NCBI GenBank assembly: GCA_011364925.1
Contig: RDOA01000003.1
Location: forward strand, 1 to 64,000
Origin: Promethearchaeota archaeon
GTDB taxonomy: Archaea; Asgardarchaeota; Lokiarchaeia; Sigyniarchaeales; SOKP01
Direction of reading: 5' to 3'
DNA: 64,000 nucleotides
Every line of letters begins with the position of its first letter. Within the stretch, counting starts at the first letter, position 1. The position numbers and the translations under genes are program-made. The notes beneath the pieces are model-generated. The model was not told the origin of the DNA. It did no database searches and worked only from the letters and a program-made list of their open reading frames with translations. Shown piece after piece: positions 1 to 8,598 of the stretch.

Positions 1-1010
1 GCTATTAGGTTTGATAAGTTATTCTGAACTCTTTCTCTATTCAAATAGTGTTCTTCACACAATAATGTGTAAAGTTTTTGCTCAGAGGGAATATTCCAAG
101 AGATATTTTCATACTGAGATAATACATCAGGGAGTAAAAATATCTTTCTTACTTTCATCATAATTTCGTGGGTGAGAGAGGAAAAATCGTAGTTGGCTTT
201 CTCGTTATTGATAGTATTTTCTAAGTTCCTATACTTTTTTATGAACTTGAGCGCATGTTTCGGTCCTATGTTTGCGACTCCTGGAAAATAATCGTTCCCA
301 ATAAGAATCGCCATGTCGACTAATTGAAATTGATCGATTTCTAAACGCTTTAAATTTTCTTTTAGGTTAATCGAGAAGGGAATCACCTTCTCGTACCTCC
401 ATTTACCCTGAACCTTTCTTCTTAGCGACTTTGAAAGGTTTTGAACCATTCTAGGACATCCAAACAATAGTGAGTCAAAATCCTGCGAATTTGAATAGTG
501 AGCGATCTTATCTTTAACAAGTTGGGCGCATTGAGATTCAGCTGAGGCGGGAGAGTTCAAATATGGAACTCCCAACGCACCTAATAGCAGTTTGGATTCT
601 TGGATTAGGTTTGGCCATAGATATTCTTTTGACATCGCAATTTGACGCACGAGTTGTTTATCACCCGATTTGTAAGCTGATTCGTACAACTTCTGCGTGA
701 AGCGAAAATCGTTCAACCTATCCTTTGTTTTTATCTTTTTTAGCTCTGAATCGAGCCCGTCAAAACAAAAAATCGGGAATATCTTTTTTGAGTAATAAAA
801 GTTAATCCGATACAGTATCCCATAAAGATGGGAGATAGGACGCTGAGTGCGATCAAGAATTAAGTCCGCGTACGACTCATCAGGGTTCTTTCGTGCGAAG
901 TTAAACAGTCCCATGATTATATTGGGAGCGTCAACCGCAATAACTTTCCCCGCTAACTTGGCGATCTCAACTTTATTTCTTATAATGATATCTTGTAGCT
1001 TAACTCCCAT
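1..1010 (-). CDS. fen: FEN-1-like flap endonuclease, C-terminus clipped by the window edge
   Basis: Structure-specific 5' flap nuclease family acting in Okazaki fragment maturation and repair. Reading the minus strand from 1010 gives MGVKLQDI, then IAVDAPN (Asp27), FCFDG (Asp84), SQDFDSLLFG (Asp177, Asp179) and GNDYFPGV (Asp240), which is the archaeal/eukaryotic FEN-1 order. About 336 residues are present and the family is about 340-345, so only the extreme C-terminus, including any PCNA-binding box, is missing. The start at 1010 is preferred over 1016 or 1025 because MGV is the conserved N-terminus and a TATA box at 1033-1041 puts transcription at about 1010. One oddity: in the usual paired-Glu motif (human SEAEAS) the first Glu is Ser156 (SPASAESQ), while Glu158 is kept. 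The nuclease may be altered or may be a paralogue. Confidence 0.88.
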   Translation of the reverse strand, partial: MGVKLQDIIIRNKVEIAKLAGKVIAVDAPNIIMGLFNFARKNPDESYADLILDRTQRPISHLYGILYRINFYYSKKIFPIFCFDGLDSELKKIKTKDRLNDFRFTQKLYESAYKSGDKQLVRQIAMSKEYLWPNLIQESKLLLGALGVPYLNSPASAESQCAQLVKDKIAHYSNSQDFDSLLFGCPRMVQNLSKSLRRKVQGKWRYEKVIPFSINLKENLKRLEIDQFQLVDMAILIGNDYFPGVANIGPKHALKFIKKYRNLENTINNEKANYDFSSLTHEIMMKVRKIFLLPDVLSQYENISWNIPSEQKLYTLLCEEHYLNRERVQNNLSNLI

Positions 1011-1031
1011 AATCATAGGATACATGAGTGA

Positions 1032-1043
1032 TATTTAAATAAA
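1032..1043 (-). promoter_or_regulatory. TATA box of the FEN-1-like gene
   Basis: On the minus strand TTTAAATA lies at about 1041-1033, centred 27 bp upstream of the ATG at 1010. The transcript is therefore probably leaderless. Confidence 0.55.
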
Positions 1044-1108
1044 AAATAAAGTATGTTGGAATTTTCCTTTATAAGGAGTCAATTAGTGTTGAGTATTAGT
1101 GATTTTAT

Positions 1109-1471
1109 ATGACTAAAAACCAATCAGTTTACATTTTAGAAAAGAAAAGAAAACCGAACAAATTTCTTTTAGTATTTATCAGTATTTTAGGTTTCGTAGC
1201 AATTTATGTGCCATTCTTCGGCTCAAACTTGCGATACATGACCGGTACCGCTTTCAAACTTATCTTCAACTATTTCGGAACCTTTTGTTTGATTGTAGGG
1301 GGTGCGTTCTTAGCAATTTGTGTTCTGAAAGTCATTGGTGGGAAAGTTGATATAGAAGGATTTGTAGTAAGCGTTCTCCTCTTGTGGATTGGTTCTTTTC
1401 TAACTGGAATTCCATTTGAAATCATGGGATTTGTATTCGGAGGGACCCAACCGCCTCAAGGATACCACTAA
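1109..1471 (+). CDS. Small membrane protein, about three TM segments
   Basis: A 120-residue protein of no family I recognise. The N-terminal 17 residues are basic and polar, followed by hydrophobic stretches at about residues 20-38, 52-72 and 82-105, so it should sit in the cytoplasmic membrane. A TATA-like TTTATAAG at 1068-1075 puts transcription near 1098, shortly before the ATG at 1109. It stands alone, with the FEN-1-like gene divergent on the left and another small membrane protein convergent on the right. Confidence 0.6.
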   Translation: MTKNQSVYILEKKRKPNKFLLVFISILGFVAIYVPFFGSNLRYMTGTAFKLIFNYFGTFCLIVGGAFLAICVLKVIGGKVDIEGFVVSVLLLWIGSFLTGIPFEIMGFVFGGTQPPQGYH

Positions 1472-1510
1472 TTTTTATTTAAAATCCCAAAAAAATTAGG
1501 TTATTATTTT

Positions 1511-1735
1511 CTACCTGAAAATTCTGAAGTATTTGAGTCCAGTGCTGAAGCCACAAACAACTAATAGAGCGAGAGAAACTAATGTCAATCCCATCATTTT
1601 GTAGCGTCGCCGGCTACTTCCCCACAATACAAAAATCAGCCCAATAATGAACCCTAATAATCCCACTAAAGAACCGAGGGCAATGAGAAACTCAACTCCC
1701 TCTAAAACAGCCTCGAAGTAATCAAACATTACCAT
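1511..1735 (-). CDS. Small two-TM membrane protein
   Basis: A 74-residue protein with two hydrophobic segments (about 14-38 and 48-64) separated by a basic SSRRRYK turn, suggesting a hairpin with a cytoplasmic loop. A TTTAAATA box on the minus strand at about 1769-1762 supports a start at 1735 or a few codons inside. No family recognised. It is convergent with the preceding gene. Confidence 0.5.
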   Translation of the reverse strand: MVMFDYFEAVLEGVEFLIALGSLVGLLGFIIGLIFVLWGSSRRRYKMMGLTLVSLALLVVCGFSTGLKYFRIFR

Positions 1736-1792
1736 AATGATTATCGTATACTCTAAGTTTATTTAAATAAAAAATTGTGGAAGAAGTAGAAA

Positions 1793-1814
1793 GGTTAGAA
1801 AATGCTTTCTAACC
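1793..1814. promoter_or_regulatory. Perfect 9-bp inverted repeat in a divergent intergenic region
   Basis: GGTTAGAAA, a four-base ATGC loop and TTTCTAACC form a perfect palindromic hairpin between the divergent genes at 1735 (minus) and 1971 (plus). It sits about 25-50 bp upstream of the minus-strand TATA box, so an operator for that gene is a reasonable guess. No T-run follows, so it is not a terminator. Confidence 0.4.
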
Positions 1815-1970
1815 AATCTAAGAAATAGCTAAGGCGTTTTTTCAAAGAATTGCATGTCTAATGAAAAATCTCTGGCTTTAAAACAAAATCACTTCGCGAA
1901 ATTTCTGATTTTTTTTCCTTTAAAAGGGTAAAATTTGTGGTATCTTTAACTTAACTACAAGGCGTTTTTT

Positions 1971-2288
1971 ATGAAGAAAGTTGAAGAAATAGGCACCTGT
2001 CCCGACTGCTCGTGCTCTCTGACCATCTATAAGACAAGCAATTATAAAAGATTCGTGAAATGCGATATTTGCAATGTTTCATATCCGCTCCCTAAGAGCG
2101 GCAAAATTAGCAATTCCGCGCTAGAATGTCCCAAAAATAAGCTCCCATTGCTTATTGTTGAAAAACCTAATCAAATAGCTTATTTTTGGGTAGATCAACC
2201 GTGTTTCAGTTGTATAGATTACGATAGGTGCCCAATTGTAAAAGATTTGATTTCCGAATTCAAAGAATTGCAGGTGTATGGCTATTAA
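1971..2288 (+). CDS. Topoisomerase-type zinc-ribbon protein
   Basis: A 105-residue protein with CPDCSCSL near the N-terminus, CDICNVSYPLP 20 residues later, and CPKNKLPLLIVE, CFSCIDYDRCP downstream. This spacing and the YPLPKSGKI pattern resemble the C-terminal zinc-finger repeats of type IA topoisomerases, here as a stand-alone protein, so a nucleic-acid-binding role is inferred. The next ATG lies inside its last codons (11-bp overlap), so the two genes are translationally coupled even though the partner looks extracytoplasmic. Confidence 0.65.
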   Translation: MKKVEEIGTCPDCSCSLTIYKTSNYKRFVKCDICNVSYPLPKSGKISNSALECPKNKLPLLIVEKPNQIAYFWVDQPCFSCIDYDRCPIVKDLISEFKELQVYGY

Positions 2289-3321
2289 AACATGTCAAAA
2301 AGCGTTAATTGTAACTTGCCTAATGATCTCTGGTATAACCGTAGGGATATTATTAAGCAACTCATACTTTCAAGAGGATACAATTCTGATGCCTAATATT
2401 CATCCAATCAAAACACCTAGGACAAGTTCTGAAGAAGTGCTCGTGGATAAAGTTTTTACATTTCTCGCACCTAACGATGTTAAACAGTTTGATAATCTCG
2501 ACCTTCTGGAAGATCTCAACTATTTCGTTTTATTAGAGATTGTAACGCCCCATAATTGTCAGATTAACATATCGGTCATCGATCCGGATTTCGATGTTTA
2601 CCAGATTTTTCGCACCGAGGTTAACATATCTCAAGGGGATCAGTGGTTCGAAGTCTCGTTTGGAACGGCGATCGCGGGAAATTACACTTTTATTTTTTCA
2701 GTGATTGCTGCGTTAAACCTGAATCTGTATATTAAGATTCACTTCGATAGGGACGATAAATGTTTGTACGATATCATCGCTCCCGAATATCTCAACAATT
2801 TGGAGCTTTACCGTGTAAATAAATTTTCCGATGGAACCTTTTTCGAACACAATATCATGCTCAAAACGGATGTATCGTACAAATTTTACCTTGGACGAGT
2901 TTCAGCAATAGGAGGAAATCCGGTGGAAAAAGAAGTGGAAGTTGATTACAATTTAATTGACCCTCAAGATATTGAATTTATTATCTACCAAAACCGAACG
3001 TTAGAAACTGTTGGATCCATCCTCCAGTTCAATTTCGGGACAGCAATTGAAGGAATTTACACTGTTGAAATTAAAATTTTTTGCCAAGTTGATGTGGTAA
3101 ATGTGGCTTACGCAATTGCGGAAGATCATGCAATTAGTACCGGAGTAAATGGTACCACACCTGATCCTGTACCGAGCAATGGAACTAATAGCGGCGTTTT
3201 TTACATGCCAATGGAATGGACGATTGGTTTTGGAGTATTCGCTGGAGGAATCTTAGGATTATTAGTTGTTATTGGCAGCGTTCGCAGGAAAAGAAACTCG
3301 GTAAGCCTAAGAAGCAACTAA
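2278..3321 (+). CDS. Surface-anchored protein with two related beta-sandwich-like domains
   Basis: A 347-residue protein with an N-terminal hydrophobic signal or anchor (about 8-26), a long extracytoplasmic part with several N-x-T/S sequons, and a C-terminal TM segment (about 313-335) followed by the basic tail RRKRN. Two halves repeat a motif: FGTAIAGNYTFIFSV near residue 130 and FGTAIEGIYTVEIKI near 255, indicating two copies of an all-beta domain. No enzymatic motif is visible. It is cotranscribed with, and overlaps, the zinc-ribbon gene. Confidence 0.65.
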   Translation: MAIKTCQKALIVTCLMISGITVGILLSNSYFQEDTILMPNIHPIKTPRTSSEEVLVDKVFTFLAPNDVKQFDNLDLLEDLNYFVLLEIVTPHNCQINISVIDPDFDVYQIFRTEVNISQGDQWFEVSFGTAIAGNYTFIFSVIAALNLNLYIKIHFDRDDKCLYDIIAPEYLNNLELYRVNKFSDGTFFEHNIMLKTDVSYKFYLGRVSAIGGNPVEKEVEVDYNLIDPQDIEFIIYQNRTLETVGSILQFNFGTAIEGIYTVEIKIFCQVDVVNVAYAIAEDHAISTGVNGTTPDPVPSNGTNSGVFYMPMEWTIGFGVFAGGILGLLVVIGSVRRKRNSVSLRSN

Positions 3322-3324
3322 AAA

Positions 3325-3337
3325 TTTTTTTTTTTTT
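3325..3337 (+). terminator. Oligo-T terminator
   Basis: A run of 13 T residues follows the stop codon of the preceding gene directly. Oligo-T tracts on the coding strand are the usual archaeal transcription stop. Confidence 0.6.
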
Positions 3338-3453
3338 CGATTTTTCGACAAATTTTCGACACATTTCGAATTCATTCATTACCTCAAAGATTTAAAATTC
3401 TCTAATTCAAAATACTCTATCGATTTAATTGAAAGCAATATAATTTTATACTT

Positions 3454-3627
3454 ATGGAACAACCCGACTCGTTTTACGACTGGGAGCAAAATTTTAAGAA
3501 AAAAGCAAAAGTTAAGAAACCTGAACCTAGAGAAGCTCGAATTCTTAACTCAATCGATCTTCCGCACAATTTTTTCAAGCGCTATCTAGAGCTATGGAAG
3601 TCTGAAAACATGAAAAACGAAAGATAA
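3454..3627 (+). CDS. Small charged protein, 57 residues
   Basis: The frame ATG GAA CAA CCC ... AGA TAA encodes 57 residues, rich in Lys/Glu and aromatic residues, with the stretch IDLPHNFFKRYLELW looking like an amphipathic helix. A TATA-like TATAATTTTATA lies just upstream (about 3439-3450), rather close for a normal start. The composition and intact frame suggest a real soluble microprotein. Function unknown. Confidence 0.45.
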   Translation: MEQPDSFYDWEQNFKKKAKVKKPEPREARILNSIDLPHNFFKRYLELWKSENMKNER

Positions 3628-3840
3628 TTATAATATTAGAAAAAAAAATTTCTTAAACATGCATTAAATTCCTACTTTCATTTTAACTATAATATAAACC
3701 AAATCCTTTTGTAGAAGATTAAATGTAATATAAACTAAATAAATAAAAATTGAAAGTATATCACTTTTTCATTCTACAATAAAAAATTATATTTTCGTGC
3801 TTTCTCATAAGAAGATTTTTAATTTTGGTGAACGGTAAAG

Positions 3841-5481
3841 ATGGAAAATCGTAGATTTTCAAAGAAGAGGATAATAGTTTTAACTCTTGTGATTATTCCT
3901 TCAGTTACAACGATTGTTATTCTATCGGTGCTTTATACTTCTAATATTTCTCCTGAAAGCGAGGTTTTATTCGTTGAAGGCCCTCTTACAGAAAATACAA
4001 CTTGGTCTGGACTTGTTCATGTAGAAAATTCGGTTGTCGTTCCTGAAAACATCTCTTTAACCATACTTCCTGGAACATGGGTCGAGTTTAGGCACTATCG
4101 GGGGTATAAAGAAGATACTTCTGTAGGCTTATTCATTGCAGGAGGAACTGTAATCGCAATTGGAAGCCCAGATCAACAAATCTGGTTTACTTCCGATGCA
4201 GATTCGCCGATTAATGGTGATTGGGCGGGAATAAGTTGCATCGGTACTAACAACAGCGTGTTCAAATATGTTATAATTGAATTTGGAACAATAGGGCTTG
4301 AGCAACTTGATTCCAGCGTTATCATTTCAAATTCAATAGTGCGATGGGTAAATACGGAGGGTCTATACGCAGAACGATCTCGACCGATAATTGAATATAA
4401 TCTCATATATGGAAACGCTTACCATGAAATTGCTTTAGAACAATTTAATTACGATGTTCAGATTAGATATAATATTTTTAAAGGCGGTCACTTCGGAATT
4501 CACGCAGAAGCAACAAATGTCAACATCGAGGGTAATTATTTCGTCAATTACACGCGTGGAGCTATAACTGGAGGCCAATTTTCTAATTTAACTATAATTG
4601 GGAACAAATTTGAGAACATTTCAGCCATTCCAATTTTACTAGACCACACGACAACCAATATAACCTTAAATAATGATTTTGGATTTGATACCATTCCAAT
4701 TCCAAACCTTGATTTTCCTGATCGTAAACGTATTGAACTCGGTTATATTCCGGGTGATCCACAAGATCAATATTTATATATTTATCCAGTAATTGATGAA
4801 ACGCGCAGGGTTGTGAAAAGGCTAGAAAACGAAATTACCATAGGATCTGCACTAACTTTCTTAAATGGTAGTATATGGCGCTTTAATCTTGCTTCTTACT
4901 CGAAGGGAATCCACCAGGATTTTATCAAAATTGATCCTGCTACAGGAAATAACACAAAATTCTATTCAAACAACTACATTGTCAATCCTCGAGGATTAAC
5001 GAGCGATGGACAATATTTTTGGGTAAATGATTTTACGCTCAGAAAGATCTTTAAATTTAAAATCAATTCGAGCAACTCGCTTGAAATAATTGACTCATTT
5101 AGCGTTCCTAATTCAACTAAAGGAGGCTTATCAAGCCTAGTTTGCGATGGATCGTTTTTATACGCGGTAGGTCATGATGGATCATTAGTTTACAAAATGA
5201 ATTTTACGGGAAATCTAATTTCTCAAATTTCGTATCAAGGTGCACCACTCTGGGGTTCTTTAACTTGGACAGGATCGCACTTTTGGGGATACTCTGGGAT
5301 TTTTTTAACAAAATGGTTTCCTAATTGGACTTTAGCTGGTAAGATATATCCTCCAGCATGGGGCACGGATGCATTAGCTTGGGATGGGACATATTTGTGG
5401 TCCATACAAAAAACATGTGAGCTATGGGCTGATGGAAAGATATTCCAAATAGAAATTATTGATGATCACACACTTTCCTGA
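3841..5481 (+). CDS. Surface protein: right-handed beta-helix plus propeller-like domain
   Basis: A 546-residue protein with a basic N-terminus and a TM anchor (about 11-31), then an extracytoplasmic region. Residues about 50-280 show the pattern of right-handed parallel beta-helix proteins: VENSVVVPENISLTILPGTWVEF as the entry strand, then short Asn/Val-rich rungs such as SVIISNSIV and VNIEGNYFVN. Residues about 380-540 carry repeated GL..DG.YFW / SLVCDGSFLYAV / ALAWDGTYLW units typical of a beta-propeller. Many N-glycosylation sequons are present. Polysaccharide or glycoprotein binding is plausible, but no catalytic residues can be named. Confidence 0.7.
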   Translation: MENRRFSKKRIIVLTLVIIPSVTTIVILSVLYTSNISPESEVLFVEGPLTENTTWSGLVHVENSVVVPENISLTILPGTWVEFRHYRGYKEDTSVGLFIAGGTVIAIGSPDQQIWFTSDADSPINGDWAGISCIGTNNSVFKYVIIEFGTIGLEQLDSSVIISNSIVRWVNTEGLYAERSRPIIEYNLIYGNAYHEIALEQFNYDVQIRYNIFKGGHFGIHAEATNVNIEGNYFVNYTRGAITGGQFSNLTIIGNKFENISAIPILLDHTTTNITLNNDFGFDTIPIPNLDFPDRKRIELGYIPGDPQDQYLYIYPVIDETRRVVKRLENEITIGSALTFLNGSIWRFNLASYSKGIHQDFIKIDPATGNNTKFYSNNYIVNPRGLTSDGQYFWVNDFTLRKIFKFKINSSNSLEIIDSFSVPNSTKGGLSSLVCDGSFLYAVGHDGSLVYKMNFTGNLISQISYQGAPLWGSLTWTGSHFWGYSGIFLTKWFPNWTLAGKIYPPAWGTDALAWDGTYLWSIQKTCELWADGKIFQIEIIDDHTLS

Positions 5482-5687
5482 TTTCACTTACTTAAAGTAA
5501 TCTAATACTAGTCAAATTGTTTGCAGAATTCTTTTTTAATTCAAATCCAAAATTCATCTAACTAGTTCTTGCATTAAAATTACCGGTAAAAATGGATAAT
5601 TGTTGGTGAAATTCGTTAAAATCTTTAAAAATCACAAGCCACACTAGAATTACAAGGCGAAATTCATAAGAATAAGAGGGAAAAATA

Positions 5688-5813
5688 ATGAGAGATGAAA
5701 CAGCTTTTTCACTGGTTTGCTACCTTGTTATAGCCATAATTGTGGGAATATTCCTCTTGGCCGGAGGATGGAAATTTGCACTCATGCTGTTCGTTGCGGC
5801 AGTCCACGGGTAA
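5688..5813 (+). CDS. Single-TM microprotein, 41 residues
   Basis: ATG AGA GAT GAA ... CAC GGG TAA encodes 41 residues with one TM segment (YLVIAIIVGIFLLAGG) and a second hydrophobic end. A good Shine-Dalgarno-like AGAGGG lies 8 bp before the ATG. It precedes a membrane protein gene in the same direction by about 90 bp. Confidence 0.5.
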   Translation: MRDETAFSLVCYLVIAIIVGIFLLAGGWKFALMLFVAAVHG

Positions 5814-5901
5814 TCTATAAGATGATCTGAATGATAAGTATAAATAGAAGTTATACGAAATTATTTACACCACATAAGTATCAATGAAGGAATGAATAAG
5901 A

Positions 5902-6453
5902 ATGAGCGACCCAGATTTTACAAAATATAAGATTCAAGAAGAACTTCAAAAAGGACTGCCATCCAAAAGAAAAATTTTATCTCTTTTGCTTGATTTGCTT
6001 AAAAAAGATATATACCCGTCTCTATCTGACTCCGAATTTTACGAAATTGTCGGATATACATATCAATTAAATCTCGATTACAAATTAAATCTTGACATGC
6101 TATTTTATCCTATCTACAATCAATTGCAGAAAAGGATCAAGAAACTGTACGGTGACGATAAAAGAGTCGAAATGGAACAATACCTGATAGAAAACTTTAA
6201 TTTCTCTAATCGTGTAAAAAAGAATGTTAGTCAAACACAGAATTTGAAAGAAGCACGCTCCACATCTTCTAAAGTCATAAGGTTTGTTTCTTTTTTGTTA
6301 TTTCTAATAGCAGGTATACTTGTACTTATCGTGGGAATCACTATATACTTCAGCTCCCCTTCAGTCTCCTTTTTTAAAAGAGGCTTCGTAATTGTAGTTA
6401 TTGCAGTTGGTGTGAGTTTAATTATAGTTAGTATATTTTTTGTATCCAGATAA
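5902..6453 (+). CDS. Unknown protein with helical N-terminal domain and two C-terminal TM segments
   Basis: A 183-residue protein. Residues 1-115 are soluble, charged and probably helical (Lys/Leu/Glu-rich); two TM segments follow at about 130-150 and 158-180. TATAAATA at about 5839-5846 is the likely promoter element, leaving a leader of about 35 nt. The topology suggests a cytoplasmic domain tethered to the membrane. No family recognised. Confidence 0.6.
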   Translation: MSDPDFTKYKIQEELQKGLPSKRKILSLLLDLLKKDIYPSLSDSEFYEIVGYTYQLNLDYKLNLDMLFYPIYNQLQKRIKKLYGDDKRVEMEQYLIENFNFSNRVKKNVSQTQNLKEARSTSSKVIRFVSFLLFLIAGILVLIVGITIYFSSPSVSFFKRGFVIVVIAVGVSLIIVSIFFVSR

Positions 6454-6526
6454 AGGTTTTGTATTATTTTAGGATTAACTCCTTCTTTTTAAGAAATATT
6501 CCAAAAAGAATAAGAAAAAAAAATTT

Positions 6527-7775
6527 TTAGACGTTTAATAAGATTTTTGCATCTGCTTGCCACTCGACCACTTTTTTAGATGATACTCCGCTAAGAACAG
6601 AGGCAATTGCTTCAGGATCAGAATCAATCAAGTCTTCAACTGTATTTATCCCATTTTTTGCTAGATTTTTCGCAGTACCATCTCCGATTCCTCTCACTTC
6701 GACCAACGAATGTTCTCCATTAACTTTTTCTGATATTTGGTTTTCTTCAATATCATCCTCTTCCTCGAATAAAGTTTCGACTTCGAAATCCAATCCTGGA
6801 CCTTCCGAGACATCTCCTTTCTCAGTATCAGCAATTCCAACGCTTGTAATGTAAAACTCCGCTTCTTCAGGAGGTAAATCAGGAGCGTCTACGATTATCG
6901 CTCTACGCTTTAACGAATTGTTTGAGGAGAATCCCTTTGTTTTAAACATCACCCGGAAGTGACAACCATGCGCAACTATGTTTCCTCCAATAGCGTCATC
7001 GGCAGAGAACATGCCCATCATCTTAGTCGACACTTGATTGGTTAGCAGAATAGCACAATTATAGGTTTCGGCAACTCGCGATAATCCGTGAATCATGTTG
7101 TTGAGAACGCTCTGTCTACGAGCTAATAACCCGATGCCTACAAATTCTGCCCGTAAAAGCGCCATTAAACTGTCCACTACGATTAAACGCACATTCCGCG
7201 TCTTACATAGCGTTTCAGCCTTCTGGATCATTTGCATTTGGTGGTCGGACGAATAAATCCTGGCGTGGAATATTTGCGATAGCACCTTCTTAGGATCAAG
7301 TCCAAACCTTTTAGCAATTCTTTTTATTTTTTCTTTGGAAAAAGTATTTTCCGTATCTATATAAGCTACAGCTGCGCCCAAACCACCTTTCTTCTTAGGT
7401 AATTGGATCGTCACCGCGATCGTGTGAGCTAAATTCGTTTTCCCGCTTTTAAACGGACCATATACCTCGGTGAGCTTTCCTGTTTGAAATCCACCGCCCA
7501 ATATTCGATTTAGCTCAGAGGACCCGGTCGTAATGTATTCCGTGTTCTCGTCAATATCACCCGCTGCGATAAAGTCGGTCATACCTAAAGCGTTTCGCGC
7601 GTTCCAGATTAATTTCTTCGCCGTTTTATCTCCTAAACCTTCGATTTCAGAGATTATATTGTGCGGAGACATCGCAAGGGCTTCTGCTGTGCTAATTCCA
7701 CTTTCTTGAAGGAGCTTAATCTGTCTTGCGTTGATCGATTTTACTTGGTCTAAATCTGAAATTTTTCGATATCAA
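6527..7775 (-). CDS. radA: RadA recombinase with an additional C-terminal helix-hairpin-helix domain
   Basis: Rad51/RadA-type strand-exchange ATPase for homologous recombination. The core shows Walker A GPFKSGKTN, the RAEFVGIGLLARRQ block after Walker B LIVVDS, and loop L2 ending NQVS...IGGNIVAHG with the RVMF strand. An intact frame continues upstream of the first ATG (7672) and encodes the normal N-terminal HhH domain (DLDQVKSINARQ ... ALAMSPHNIISEIEGLGDKTAKKL), but it has no ATG/GTG/TTG before an in-frame TGA. A TTG at 7775 after AGGAG would join if the A-run at 7762-7766 were one base shorter. Unlike typical RadA (about 320-350 residues), the protein goes on after the core with an acidic linker and a second HhH (LVEVRGIGDGTAKNL ...). 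Confidence 0.88.
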
Positions 7776-7820
7776 CTCCTAGTTACATAATTTGAGATTA
7801 TATCACCTTAAAATCATCTA

Positions 7821-7829
7821 CTTATAAAG
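7821..7829 (-). promoter_or_regulatory. TATA box upstream of radA
   Basis: On the minus strand TTTATAAG lies at about 7828-7821, placing transcription near 7798. That is upstream of the HhH-coding extension, so the extension is inside the transcript. Confidence 0.5.
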
Positions 7830-7898
7830 AAAAAAATTGAATCTGATCTTTTACATTTAGGAATTATAATCTAGAGGTTTAAAAACATTAATTCCATC

Positions 7899-8378
7899 TT
7901 ATTTGATCCATGTTGGTTCTGGTGCTTTAATCGCAATGACTTCTGCCTTTGCGCACTCAGTCTTACCCGAAAAAACTTTACATGCGATAATTGCCTTGCG
8001 ATCCTTCAATTCTATAACTTTTGCTCTCAAAACAACGGGTTTTTTGATAGATATCGGTTTCATATGTCTCATGTTTATGGATCCTCCAGCAAATGGAATA
8101 AATGGTTTTGATCCAAGTTCGCGACCCTCTGATTTATAGAGAGCAGCAATTGCAGTATTTACACAGTGGCAATCAATTAATGTAGAAACAATTCCGCCGC
8201 ATAAAACTCCTAAACCTGCTTCATAAATTTCTGATGGCGTCCAGGTGCAAATTGTTTCATCCCCATCCCAAAAACTCTTTATTTGCAAACCTAACTTATT
8301 ATTTCTTCCACATCCAAAACAATGACTATACTGTTCTGGCCATAGATCTTGAAAAGCTTGTTGAGACATAATTTTCAT
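7899..8378 (-). CDS. PaaI-type hotdog-fold thioesterase
   Basis: A 159-residue acyl-CoA thioesterase-like protein. It has the family's N-terminal HCFGCGRNNKLGL motif, the CGGIVSTLIDCHCVNTA segment that forms the hot-dog central helix, and the strand pairs SINMRHMKPI and VVLRAKVIELKDRKAII. The conserved Asp in STLIDCH is in place. The substrate is likely a small acyl-CoA but cannot be read from sequence. MSQQ three codons in could also be the start. It is a single gene, divergent from the flavodiiron gene. Confidence 0.78.
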   Translation of the reverse strand: MKIMSQQAFQDLWPEQYSHCFGCGRNNKLGLQIKSFWDGDETICTWTPSEIYEAGLGVLCGGIVSTLIDCHCVNTAIAALYKSEGRELGSKPFIPFAGGSINMRHMKPISIKKPVVLRAKVIELKDRKAIIACKVFSGKTECAKAEVIAIKAPEPTWIK

Positions 8379-8538
8379 ATTAAATATGGTTTTTTGATTT
8401 AACCTATATTATTATTTATTAGGTTAATCATCATTTTAAGAATTCCTCACGAGTACTCATTTTAAATACAAAATGAATCTGAATGTGGAATAATCATGAA
8501 CATGTTCATGTGAGTAGTTTTTAAGAAGGTAATATTTC

Positions 8539-8547
8539 GTATAAATA
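8539..8547 (+). promoter_or_regulatory. TATA box and start choice of the flavodiiron gene
   Basis: TATAAATA at 8540-8547 puts transcription at about 8570, downstream of the ATG at 8563. Translation therefore should begin at the ATG at 8599, which has a GAGG Shine-Dalgarno sequence at 8587-8590. Confidence 0.55.
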
Positions 8548-8598
8548 ATACCTAGAAGAGATATGGAAATAGAAAACATCACAGAAGAGGTAATAGAT

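Noticed and set aside
847-1038. Plus-strand open frame of 63 codons
   Set aside because: Shadow of the FEN-1-like gene on the other strand; no separate promoter.
8563-8598. 12-codon N-terminal extension of the flavodiiron gene
   Set aside because: The TATA box predicts transcription after 8563, and 8599 has a good ribosome site and the standard N-terminus.
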